A stretch of DNA of 64,000 bases from Streptomyces sp. NBC_00259. GTDB lineage: Bacteria; Actinomycetota; Actinomycetes; Streptomycetales; Streptomycetaceae. The position numbers and the translations under genes are program-made. The notes under the pieces were generated by a model. The model made no database searches. It saw only the letters and a program-made list of their open reading frames with translations, and was not told where the DNA came from. Location: the NCBI RefSeq assembly GCF_036181745.1, contig NZ_CP108080.1:62001-126000 (forward strand), written 5' to 3'. Within the stretch, counting starts at the first letter, position 1. Every line of letters begins with the position of its first letter. Shown here piece by piece: positions 54,976 through 63,632 of this stretch.

Positions 54976-55842
54976 ATGCTCCCGGATGACTGGCACCTCA
55001 CCCAAGACGTTGACGACTTCCTCGCCCAAGCTGGGGACTTCCTGTGCTCGCGTCCCGCCCTGCACAACACGCCGCTGACGGACATCGAGAAACTACGGAT
55101 ACGCGGGGCGGCCGAAGATGACGCCGAAGCCGCAGTTTTCGGCCGACTGGAGTCAGGAGGCGAGATCCGGGCCATCTTCTATCTCACTCCGCGCGGCCGC
55201 CTGGGCCTCACCCCCCTCTCTGTCGAGCAGACCGACACCCTCGCTGCTCACCTGGCGGCCCTGGGCCACTCGCCCTCCAACGTCATCGCGGACCACGACA
55301 CTGCCGGTGCTTTCGCCGAGTCATGGCAGCGGCACACAAGCGCAGCACCGGTTCCTTTCTGGCGGACGCATCTGTACCGTCTCGGCACGCTCACCCCACC
55401 GCAGCCGCCCCCGGAGGGCCAGGGGCGCATCACGGGCGCGAAGGACCGTGAACAAGTCGTGTGCTGGTGCCGTGAGTTCTGTGTCGACGTCGGGGAGCAG
55501 TCCTCCATCGACTTGATTGACGCCGGCTGCTGGGACGACTCACGTTTCGGCGACAGGCACTTCACGTTCTGGGAGACCCCGGACGGCACCCCCGTCTCCA
55601 TGGCGGCCGCGACCTCGATCGTCGGCGGCATGGTCCGGGTGGACCCCGTCTACACCCCGGTCCACCTCCGGGGCCACGGCTACGCGGGCGCCGTGACGGT
55701 CGAGGTGAGCCGGGCAGCACTGGCCGCGGGTGCGACGGACGTCGTCCTGTTCACGGACCCGGACAACCTCACCAGCAACGCCCTCTACCAGCGGATCGGG
55801 TACGTCCACGTCGCCGACTTCGCCGGGTACAGGTTCTCCTAA
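54976..55842 (+). CDS. GNAT-family acetyltransferase with N-terminal accessory domain
   Basis: 288 residues. The C-terminal third is a GNAT fold: VYTPVHLRGHGYAGAVTVEV carries the acetyl-CoA loop (RGHGYA), followed by LFTDPDNLTSNALYQRIGYV. The N-terminal 170 residues (DWHLTQDVDDFLAQAGDFL, AHLAALGHSPSNVIADHDTA) are of the type found in paired GNAT proteins. Substrate unknown. The stop TAA at 55840-55842 is also the outer flank of an IS5 remnant. Confidence 0.8.
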   Translation: MLPDDWHLTQDVDDFLAQAGDFLCSRPALHNTPLTDIEKLRIRGAAEDDAEAAVFGRLESGGEIRAIFYLTPRGRLGLTPLSVEQTDTLAAHLAALGHSPSNVIADHDTAGAFAESWQRHTSAAPVPFWRTHLYRLGTLTPPQPPPEGQGRITGAKDREQVVCWCREFCVDVGEQSSIDLIDAGCWDDSRFGDRHFTFWETPDGTPVSMAAATSIVGGMVRVDPVYTPVHLRGHGYAGAVTVEVSRAALAAGATDVVLFTDPDNLTSNALYQRIGYVHVADFAGYRFS

Positions 55843-56555
55843 GACGTCACCTCAGTTGGTGGATGGTGTAGATAGTCGCTGGCAGGCGTGCTGCGGGGTC
55901 GGTTGCATGTCTTGGTGAGCGACTACTGGACACCGCGCACATGGTGCGTCGACGGTCCAGCGGTGGCGACACAGCCGCTGCGAGGTCTCGATCCCTTGCG
56001 GGCGATGCGGTGCTTGATGCCACGCACCCTCGTCACCATCTCCGCAGGTGAGAATAGTCGTAGCCCTTGTCCGCGGGGCGCTTGTTCGGCCCGCGTCGCC
56101 GTCGTCCGCGACGGGAACGCATCGGTGGTATGCCCTTCACCAGGGGGATCAGTGCCTGGCTGTCGTGCAGGTTCGCCCCCGAGATTCCGACGGACAGGGG
56201 CAGACCCGTCTGCTTGGTGATCAAGTGGATCTTCGATCCGCACTTGCCCTGGTCGACAGGATTCGGGCCCGTCAGATCCCCCCTTTCAGGGCCCGCATGT
56301 TCACCGAGTCGATCGCGCAGCGAAACCAGTCCAACGCCTCGCCGCGCGAGCCTTGCTCGTCGAGGACCAGGCGGTGGAGCTTGGCCCACACCCTGGCCTT
56401 CGTCCACTCGGCAGAACGGCGGTAAGCCGTCGCCCCGACGGACCGAACGACGCTGTCGGCAACGGCTGTCACGTACAACCCGAGGTGGCCACGAACACGA
56501 TCGCGGCCAGCACCTCACGGTCGCCATGCCAGCGGCGGCCACATGAGATGACCTC
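55843..56555 (-). mobile_element. Remnant of an ankyrin-carrying IS5-family element (copy 1)
   Basis: The left end is GACGTCACCTCAGTTGG, the right end CCACATGAGATGACCTC. Inside, the first 73 bp correspond to the leader of the ankyrin gene in copy 2, down to the first codons (GTGAGCGACTACTGGAC, coding VSDYWT). They are then joined to a transposase fragment on the minus strand (AEWTKARVWAKLHRLVLDEQ, GDLTGPNPVDQGKCGSKIHL, ANLHDSQALIPLVKGIPP, DKGYDYSHLRRW). Passenger body, transposase C-terminus and transposase N-terminus are deleted. The flanks (TAA, TTA) do not match. Inactive. Confidence 0.7.
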
Positions 56556-56634
56556 TTAGACGTCATCTCAATTGGTGGTGCGGGCAGTGCGAAAGCTCGT
56601 TGGCGGACATGGGTGGGGCGGGTTGAATGGCCTC

Positions 56635-56970
56635 GTGAACGACTACTGGACGCAGGCCCATTTTGCGGTGGAGCACGAGGACGCCGAGACATTGGCGCGT
56701 CTGCTTGCCGCCGGTACTGATCCCAATGAGGTGCAGGGCAACTCGACGCTCTTGACGCACGCCATTGACGTCGAGGGAGACAGCACCTTGCAGAGCGGAC
56801 GCCCGCTGACCGTGCACACCACGGCCATCCTGCTGGCCTTCGGCGCGGACCCGCAGCTCGCGGATCCCGATGGTCACACGCCCATGCACATGGCCGAGCA
56901 GTACGACCACACGCTGGCTATAGAGCTGTTGCGGCGACACATCAGCTGGCAAGACGGCGCAGGCATATGA
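56635..56970 (+). CDS. Ankyrin-repeat protein, passenger gene of an IS5 element
   Basis: 111 residues from GTG 56635 (VNDYWTQAHFAVEHEDAETL). Ankyrin units: AHFAVEHEDAETLARLLAAG with TDPNEVQGNSTLLTHAI, then TTAILLAFGADPQLADPDGH with TPMHMAEQYDHTLAIELLRR. Two to three repeats, enough for a small binding protein. It ends by overlapping the transposase stop by about 28 bp in convergent orientation. The same start codon region is kept in the remnant at 55843. Partner unknown; it could protect or regulate the element or simply be cargo. Confidence 0.7.
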   Translation: MNDYWTQAHFAVEHEDAETLARLLAAGTDPNEVQGNSTLLTHAIDVEGDSTLQSGRPLTVHTTAILLAFGADPQLADPDGHTPMHMAEQYDHTLAIELLRRHISWQDGAGI

Positions 56971-57750
56971 ATGTGCAGGCGATGGCCGTGAATGCCAGAA
57001 AGTGCTCGGCTTTGCGCTCGTAGCGTCGGTGCAGTCTGCGGCATCCGGCGAGCCAGGACATGGTGCGTTCGATGGTCCAGCGGTGTCGGCCCAGCCGCTG
57101 TGAGGACTCGACGCCCTTACGGGCGATGCGGTGGGTGATGCCCCGCTCGCGTAACCATCGCCGCAGGTGGGAGTAGTCGTAGCCCTTGTCGGCGTGCAGC
57201 TTGCCTGGTCTGCGTCGCCGGGGTCCCCGGCGGGAGCGGATCGGCGGTATGCCCTTCACCAGGGGGATCAGGGCCTGACTGTCATGCAGGTTCGCTGCCG
57301 AGATTCCGACGGACAGGGGCAGACCGGTCCGCTCAGTGATCAAGTGGATCTTCGACCCGTACTTACCCCGGTCGACAGGATTCGGACCCGTCAGGTCCCC
57401 CTTTTCAGGGCGCGCATGTTCACCGAGTCGATCGCGCACCGGGACCAGTCCAGCTCGCCGCGGGCGCCGAGCTCGTCGAGGACCAGGCGGTGGAGCTTGG
57501 CCCACACTCTGGCCTTCGTCCACTCGGAGAAGCGCCGGTGGGCCGTCGCTCCCGACGGCCCGAACGAAGCGGAAGGCAGCTGCTGCCACGTGCATCCTGA
57601 CGTGGCCACGAACACGATCGCGGCCAGCACTTCCCGGTCGCCATGCCGGCGGCGACCGCCACCCTGCGGCCGCGACGGTGCCTCCGGCACCACACGCTGG
57701 AACAGATCCCACAACTCATCCGGCACCAGCCGCTCAACGATCCCCACCAC
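56942..57750 (-). CDS. IS5-family transposase made by -1 frameshifting (OrfA/OrfB)
   Basis: OrfA (57391-57750) reads IVERLVPDELWDLFQRVVPE, SRPQGGGRRRHGDREVLAAI, STAHRR-like ATAHRRFSEWTKARVW and NMRALKRGT then stop. At AAAAGGGGG (57397-57405, minus strand) a -1 shift gives GDLTGPNPVDRGKYGSKIHL, GLPLSVGISAANLHDSQALI, KLHADKGYDYSHLRRWLRER, ESSQRLGRHRWTIERTMSWL and ends FICLRRLAS. Apart from the shift there is no damage visible, and D, D and E regions are present, so this copy may be active. Confidence 0.75.
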
Positions 57751-57872
57751 AACCGACAGCCTACCGAGCCAACCAATTGAGATGACGTCTTAGTGGTGCC
57801 GTTGGGGTGCACCCAACGCGACGGACGTGTCGCAGGCGTGGGGCGCCCACCCGGATGTTCCGAGGGTAACGA

Positions 57873-58448
57873 TCACTCCGCTGATCTGGGGGTTTTGCGC
57901 TGGTTGGCATTGAAGCGCGCTTTCTTCTGACGATTCCCGCACGTGTTCATGTCACACCATCTGCGGGTGCGACTCTGGCTGGTGTCGAAGAAGGCGGCTT
58001 GGCAGGTCGGTGAGGCACACAAGGCCAGTCTTCCGTCTCGTTCGCCTGCGATGATGCTGATCGCGTCGGCGGCGATCACGCTGAGGGCATCTTCCACGCA
58101 GGAAGCCGAGCTGAGCCGCCATCGACGCTCACCCTCGGGCGTCAGGATCGCCGTGGCCCGACCCTGAGCGCTGCAGTCATTGATCACTTGGACAGCAGAC
58201 GCAGGGAGAGCGTCCTGGATCGCGGCCGCTGTCGCGGTGGCGTGAATCGACTCCCTCAGTTCCCGAGCGAGGTCGAGCTGGGCAGTGGTGCAGGAGTCCA
58301 CGGCGAGGCCGTTCACTGCCAGCCAGTCGATGAGTCGGTGCGGCGTGGGAATGCGCTCCACAGCGTTGCCATGACGCTCCGACAGAGTCCCCGTGAAGCT
58401 GGTCGCCAGCACGTTACCGAGGCGGAAGTCAGGGAAGCCAGCACGCAT
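57873..58448 (-). CDS. CGNR zinc-finger regulator (ABATE/CGNR family)
   Basis: 191 residues. The C-terminal motif CASPTCQAAFFDTSQSRTRR, WCDMNTCGNRQKKARF is the CGNR zinc finger (Cys pairs CxxxxC ... CxxxxCGNR). The N-terminal 120 residues form the helical ABATE-type domain (LIDWLAVNGLAVDSCTTAQL, ELRESIHATATAAAIQ). These are stress-responsive DNA-binding regulators. It is divergent from the epoxide hydrolase gene; two identical-core dyads lie between them, one touching the start codon. Confidence 0.85.
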   Translation of the reverse strand: MRAGFPDFRLGNVLATSFTGTLSERHGNAVERIPTPHRLIDWLAVNGLAVDSCTTAQLDLARELRESIHATATAAAIQDALPASAVQVINDCSAQGRATAILTPEGERRWRLSSASCVEDALSVIAADAISIIAGERDGRLALCASPTCQAAFFDTSQSRTRRWCDMNTCGNRQKKARFNANQRKTPRSAE

Positions 58449-58450
58449 GG

Positions 58451-58467
58451 AACCACCTTAGCTGGTT
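58451..58467. promoter_or_regulatory. Operator 1 for the CGNR regulator
   Basis: AACCACCTTAGCTGGTT, a 17-bp dyad (AACCA...TGGTT) directly next to the start codon at 58448. Confidence 0.6.
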
Positions 58468-58491
58468 GCGGCGTGGCTCGGAGACTGCTAG

Positions 58492-58508
58492 AACCGCCTT
58501 AGCCGGTT
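58492..58508. promoter_or_regulatory. Operator 2 for the CGNR regulator
   Basis: AACCGCCTTAGCCGGTT, same core CCTTAGC and same arm positions as operator 1, 41 bp away (about four helical turns). A third half-like site, GTAGCCGGTT, follows at about 58520-58529. Confidence 0.6.
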
Positions 58509-58550
58509 CGTTATAGGTCGTAGCCGGTTCCACGATGGTCAGGAGGTCTC

Positions 58551-59723
58551 ATGCCCCGTCCAAGCAGCGACGTGCAAGCACTTGAAGCCCACGCAACTGA
58601 CGCTGACCTCGACGATCTGCGAGCGCGACTGGCCGCGGCGCGACTTCCGGAGGCTGAGACGGTCCATCGCGCCGCGCCCGACCCTCGCCGATGGGAGCAG
58701 GGCGTTCCTCTCGCCGATCTCATCGATGTCGTGAACTACTGGCGCACCGGGTACAACTGGCGGTCGTTCGAAGAGCGCCTTGACCGGATCGGCCAGTTCC
58801 GCACAACCATTGATGATCTGGGAATCCACTTCCTGCACCGCCGATCCGCGCGCGCAGATGCCACTCCTCTGATCTTGACGCACGGCTGGCCAGGCAGCAT
58901 TGCCGAGTTCATCGATGTAGTAGACGAGCTGGCAGATCCGACAGATGCAGACGCGCCGGCGTTCCACGTCGTGGTCCCGTCGCTACCGGGCTTTGGTTAC
59001 AGCGACAAGCCGTCCACCACCGGGTGGGGAACCGAGAAGATCGCGGCCGCATGGGTGGAACTGATGGGAAGGCTCGGCTACAGCAGGTTCGCAGCCCACG
59101 GCGGCGACTGGGGAGGGAATATCACCACGGTTCTCGGCGGCAGGTTCCCGGCGCACGTTCTCGGCATCCACACAACGTTCGCGGAGGCGCCGCCCGGGTT
59201 GACAACGGACGGGCTGACGGCGGCCGAGCGCAAATGGACCGAGGAAACCCGCGATTTCTGGCGCCACCGCGCGGCGTACGCGAAGCAGCAGGCGACCCGA
59301 CCGCAGACCATCGGCTACTCGCTCGTCGACTCACCGGTCGGGCTTCTTGCCTGGATTCTTGACAAGTTCGCCGAGTGGACAGATACCGAAGATAGCCCGT
59401 TCGAGACGCTTTCCATAGACAGCGTTCTCGACGACGTCACCCTGTATTGGCTGACGCGGACCGGCGCATCGGCGGCCCGCATCTACTACGAAAGCCACAA
59501 CTCGCTGGACCCCGAACTTCGGGTCGACGTTCCGTCAGCTATCACTATGTATCCCCGCGACATCGAGAAGTGTCCGCGCCCCTGGGCACAGGAGCGGTAC
59601 CGACAGATCGTCCGATGGAGGTCGCCCGAGATCGGGGGGCACTTCCCGTCGCTGGAGGTTCCCGAGTATTTCGTCAAAGACCTGCAAGAGGGCCTCGCGG
59701 CAGTGCTGGCCGCTAGTCGGTGA
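58551..59723 (+). CDS. Epoxide hydrolase (alpha/beta-hydrolase, microsomal type)
   Basis: 390 residues from ATG 58551 with AGGAGG upstream. The N-terminal EHN domain (DLDDLRARLAAARLPEAETV, LIDVVNYWRTGYNWRSFEER) precedes the catalytic alpha/beta-hydrolase: oxyanion HGWPGS (111-116), nucleophile Asp186 in GGDWGGN, lid Tyr residues (YYESH), and the catalytic His in GGHFPSLE near the C-terminus. It opens epoxides to diols in the cytoplasm. Control by the CGNR protein is inferred from the shared operators. Length fits the family. Confidence 0.88.
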   Translation: MPRPSSDVQALEAHATDADLDDLRARLAAARLPEAETVHRAAPDPRRWEQGVPLADLIDVVNYWRTGYNWRSFEERLDRIGQFRTTIDDLGIHFLHRRSARADATPLILTHGWPGSIAEFIDVVDELADPTDADAPAFHVVVPSLPGFGYSDKPSTTGWGTEKIAAAWVELMGRLGYSRFAAHGGDWGGNITTVLGGRFPAHVLGIHTTFAEAPPGLTTDGLTAAERKWTEETRDFWRHRAAYAKQQATRPQTIGYSLVDSPVGLLAWILDKFAEWTDTEDSPFETLSIDSVLDDVTLYWLTRTGASAARIYYESHNSLDPELRVDVPSAITMYPRDIEKCPRPWAQERYRQIVRWRSPEIGGHFPSLEVPEYFVKDLQEGLAAVLAASR

Positions 59724-60205
59724 ACGCGGCTGGGTGCCGGCACTCGATCACCACCTGATCCGGCTCAAGGCGTGGCCCGACGGCTTCCAGACCGAGTTCA
59801 GCCGGCTGTTCGTGAACCGCTGGGGCGACACATCGGGCCCAGCGCTGGGTGCAGGCGGGCCCCAAAGGGCATACCCATGCTCGTGCTTCGACCAGTCCAG
59901 GCCGCGCTCGCGGGCCCGGGTCGGGTTTCACACCGAACGGCGGGAGGTCCGCCACCAGGTTGCGGCGATGCCCACTGTCGTCCAAGGCCAGGGTCGGCTC
60001 CAGGCCAGAATCAGCGCACGGTGTCCTGCCCGGAGGGCTCGATGGCGCACGGACCGAGAGTGGCCGCAGCGAGTCCGTACAGGGGTAGCCGTGGTACCGC
60101 CGGCGCATGGACGGATCCGCCGACCGAATTGATCTCGACCGCTGAGATTCGGGTGTCTTACGGCGGGCGCTGACCGCCGAGCACACGGCCACCACGCCCA
60201 CACAG
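59724..60205. other. Intergenic region between convergent genes
   Basis: 482 bp. Short protein-like runs on both strands (for example minus RRNLVADLPPFGVKPDPGPR), but nothing with a start and a family. No gene supported. Confidence 0.35.
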
Positions 60206-61068
60206 CTACGTGGGCAATGCACCGCTCTGTGCTGCCTTGCGGTGCCGCGCGGACAGGCGGGAACCGGACTCGCGGCGGGCGGCGCGGCGCAGGAGGGGCA
60301 CCGCGAGGAGGAACCCGAGGATCGCCCAGGCGGTCAGGACGAGGGCGACCATGGGCAGTTCCCAGGAGCCGGCCACCTCGGCGGTCCGTGCCGTGTCGGG
60401 CAGCAGCGCCGAACGCAGGCCCTGCGCCATCCACTTGAGTGGGAAGACCGCGGCCACCTGCTGGACCGGCACGGGCAGAGAGGTGATCGGGAACACCGTC
60501 CCGGAGGTGACCAGAAGCCCCATCGTCGGGAGCATGATCAGCGCCAGCGCCTCGCGAGGGTTGGGCAGTACCGCTCCTATGGCGGCGCCCAGCGGTACGA
60601 CGGCGAGCAGCCCGAGCGTGGTGACCCACAGCAGCGTCAGCCAGTCGGCCGGCCCGTGCGGCAGTGGCCCGTCCACCAACAGTGCTGCGGCAGCCAGGAG
60701 CAGGGCCACGCTGCCGACCGCCACGACGACCACCAGCACGCACTTGGCGACGAGGTAGGCCGGTATCCCGCCGGGCGTGGCACGCAGCCGCAGCAGGGCG
60801 CCCTCCTCCCGCTCGGTCACGAGCATCTGCGGGAGGTTGATCAGTCCGATCTGGAACAGCAGGTAGGCGGCGAAGCCCGCCAGCACCAGATGGGCCATCG
60901 GGGTCTGGGTGCCGGGCACGTCGTCGCTGAGGTAAGCGGCGACGAGCAGCGCGACGACCACGTTGGTCAGATGGCCGGACATCTCCTTGCCGTTGCGCAG
61001 GAGATGTCGCATCTCGATGCCCCCGCGCTGGAGCCCGGCACGCCAACTGTTCGTCATGGGTGTGCTTC

Positions 61069-61072
<4 letters not shown>
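60206..61072 (-). CDS. ABC-2-type transporter permease
   Basis: 288 residues. Six membrane segments, for example LTNVVVALLVAAYL, MAHLVLAGFAAYLLFQIGLI, CVLVVVVAVGSVALLLAAAA, LLWVTTLGLLAVVPLGAAIG, LALIMLPTMGLLVTSGTVFP and MVALVLTAWAILGFLLAVPL. EREEGALLRLRATPGGIPAY is the cytoplasmic coupling region of ABC-2 permeases. The ATG at 61072 overlaps the ATPase stop by 4 bp (ATGA). Last gene of a four-gene operon; exports an unknown compound. Confidence 0.85.
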
Positions 61073-61988
<916 letters not shown>

Positions 61989-61992
<4 letters not shown>

Positions 61993-62342
61993 CGTCCTGT
62001 CCCCGAGTGGTGTGGCTGTCGTGGCGGTGTTTCGGTCGCCGCCGTGGAACCGGCGCCCTCGACGATCGCCCGGAGCGCCGCGACGTGCCCGTCGAAGGCG
62101 GTGCGGCCGCGCTCCGTCAGCCTGACCCTGGTGCGCCGCTTGCGGCCGCCGCCCTCCTTGTGGAGCTCCAGATAGCCGGCCTCCTCAAGGGTGTGCAGCT
62201 GTTTGGAGAGCGCGGAGTCGCTGAGCGAAAGGCTGTCGCGGACGAACGCGAAGTCCGCCCATTCGGTGGCGGCGAGCAGCGCGACCACCGACAGCCGGGT
62301 GGCGGGGTGGATCAGCTCGTCGAAGCCGGCGGGGATGCTCAT
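61989..62342 (-). CDS. Winged-helix transcriptional regulator
   Basis: 117 residues from ATG 62342, overlapping the previous stop (ATGA). The sequence FDELIHPATRLSVVALLAAT, FVRDSLSLSDSALSKQLHTL and GYLELHKEGGGRKRRTRVRL is the ArsR/MarR-like HTH of one-domain regulators paired with membrane proteins and ABC exporters. Probably controls its own operon through the TTTCC-GGAAA dyad at 62879. Confidence 0.85.
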
Positions 62343-62854
62343 CGGTCCACGCCCGCTGTTCCCGTCTCCGGTGCCTGTGTGCCCCGGCCCCGCACCGATC
62401 CGGCCGCCCAGCGGTTCGTCGGCCCGACGAAGAGCACGAACACCGCCGCCGAGACCGTGGCCTGGATCAGACTGCCGGACATCGGCTCCAGAGAATCGAC
62501 CAGACGGCCGGACAGCAGGGTCGTCCCGCCGGTCACCACCGCCCCCGCGACGAAGGTGCCGAACATCCGCCGGGTGCACCGGGTGTGGTGCAGGCGCACC
62601 CGGCTCCGGCGGCTGTGGAGCACGCCCAGCACGCTCAGCAGCGCGATGTACGCGGCGAGGACCAGCCCCACACCCCACCCGGGCAGGTCCAGGCCCAGAC
62701 CGGCCAGGAAGAGCCACATGAGCGCGGCCGTGGCCCAGGTGGTGCCCGAGCTGCCCGCGGCGGACCGCTCGACCTCGTCGTACACCCGCTCCTGCGGCAC
62801 TCTGATGCGCTGCAGGTCTCTCCATGCCTGTTCGGCATCCACCGGCGTGCTCAC
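62339..62854 (-). CDS. Integral membrane protein, first gene of the ABC operon
   Basis: 171 residues from GTG 62854, with GGGGAGGGGAG upstream. Four membrane segments (ATAALMWLFLAGLGLDLPGW, VGLVLAAYIALLSVLGVL, FGTFVAGAVVTGGTTLL, ATVSAAVFVLFVGPTN). Commonly found next to this type of regulator; function unknown, possibly membrane sensing. Confidence 0.75.
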   Translation of the reverse strand: MSTPVDAEQAWRDLQRIRVPQERVYDEVERSAAGSSGTTWATAALMWLFLAGLGLDLPGWGVGLVLAAYIALLSVLGVLHSRRSRVRLHHTRCTRRMFGTFVAGAVVTGGTTLLSGRLVDSLEPMSGSLIQATVSAAVFVLFVGPTNRWAAGSVRGRGTQAPETGTAGVDR

Positions 62855-62878
62855 GGCTGTTGCTCCCCTCCCCGCTCT

Positions 62879-62897
62879 ACTTTCCCATGAGGAAAGT
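62879..62897. promoter_or_regulatory. Dyad operator of the ABC operon
   Basis: ACTTTCC-CATGA-GGAAAGT, a perfect 7-bp inverted repeat just upstream of the first operon gene. A further CTTTCCC lies 10 bp away. Confidence 0.55.
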
Positions 62898-63116
62898 TAC
62901 CTTTGGCTTTCCCGATAGGCAAGTCGGCGGTTCGCCGGTGCACGCACCGATGGGAACGGGAAGAAGACTCATGCAGAGAGGACTCATGCGGAAGGGCCGG
63001 CCCAGCGTCGAAGACCTGATGCTGCCGATGCTCGACGACTCGTCGGGGGCGATCGCGGAGGACCCAAGTGAAGGGGCGGATACATTTCGCGCACGGGAGA
63101 GCCATAACCTGCCTCC

Positions 63117-63596
63117 ATGTCGATCAAGGTGGTCCGCCTGACGGACGCACACCGCGCGGAACTGTACGACCTCCTGCTCACCGAGAACTGGACCCAGCTG
63201 GCCAACGAGCTCGAACAGAACGGCCTGCACGTGTTCACCCAGTACGTGGCCCTGGCCAAGGGACACGTCGTGGGATGGCTCGAGGGCACACTGCGCTATG
63301 AGACCGACGCAGAGATTCCCGGCTACCCGACCCCGTGGGCCCAGGTCAACTACGTCCTCACCCACCCCTCCATGCGCCAGAAAGGAGTCGCGGGCAAGCT
63401 TCTGCGCCGCTTTGCTCGCGACGAGCACCGGGCGGGACGCCGCTTCATAGTGCTCTGGCCCGAGCGGCGCGGCGATCCGAGCGGACGGCTCGCGCTCTTC
63501 GCCTCATACGGCTTCCAGCCACTCCCCGGCACCGAACTCCTCGGCGCCAGCCTCCACCGGGTACTCACCGATCCGGCACGGCCGCCCTCCGAATGA
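63117..63596 (+). CDS. GNAT-family N-acetyltransferase
   Basis: 159 residues from ATG 63117. VNYVLTHPSMRQKGVAGKLL gives the acetyl-CoA loop (QKGVAG), and ALFASYGFQPLPG ends the fold. N-terminus VVRLTDAHRAELYDLLLTEN. A CATAACCT sequence lies about 8 bp before the ATG, so the mRNA may be leaderless. Substrate unknown. Confidence 0.8.
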   Translation: MSIKVVRLTDAHRAELYDLLLTENWTQLANELEQNGLHVFTQYVALAKGHVVGWLEGTLRYETDAEIPGYPTPWAQVNYVLTHPSMRQKGVAGKLLRRFARDEHRAGRRFIVLWPERRGDPSGRLALFASYGFQPLPGTELLGASLHRVLTDPARPPSE

Positions 63597-63604
63597 ACGC
63601 CGTA

Positions 63605-63632
63605 CCGTGACAGGGCAGCCACCCTGTCACGG
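63605..63632 (+). terminator. Hairpin terminator after the GNAT gene
   Basis: Perfect 11-bp stem CCGTGACAGGG / CCCTGTCACGG with a 6-base loop, 8 bp after the stop. Confidence 0.7.

Larger units (their letters stand above)
56559..57789 (-). mobile_element. IS5-family element, 1231 bp, carrying an ankyrin-repeat passenger gene
   Basis: Terminal repeats GACGTCATCTCAATTGG (56559 on) and CCAATTGAGATGACGTC (to 57789) are perfect inverted copies. The target TTA is duplicated on both sides (56556-56558, 57790-57792). Between the ends lie a two-frame transposase on the minus strand and, between its 3' end and the left repeat, an ankyrin-repeat gene on the plus strand. The usual length for this IS group is about 860 bp, so the passenger accounts for the extra 370 bp. 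Confidence 0.8.

Noticed and set aside
62941..63141. Small plus-strand ORF (MRKGRPSVEDLMLPMLDDSS...) before the GNAT
   Set aside because: Runs into the GNAT start region and ends in non-protein-like sequence; too weak to call.
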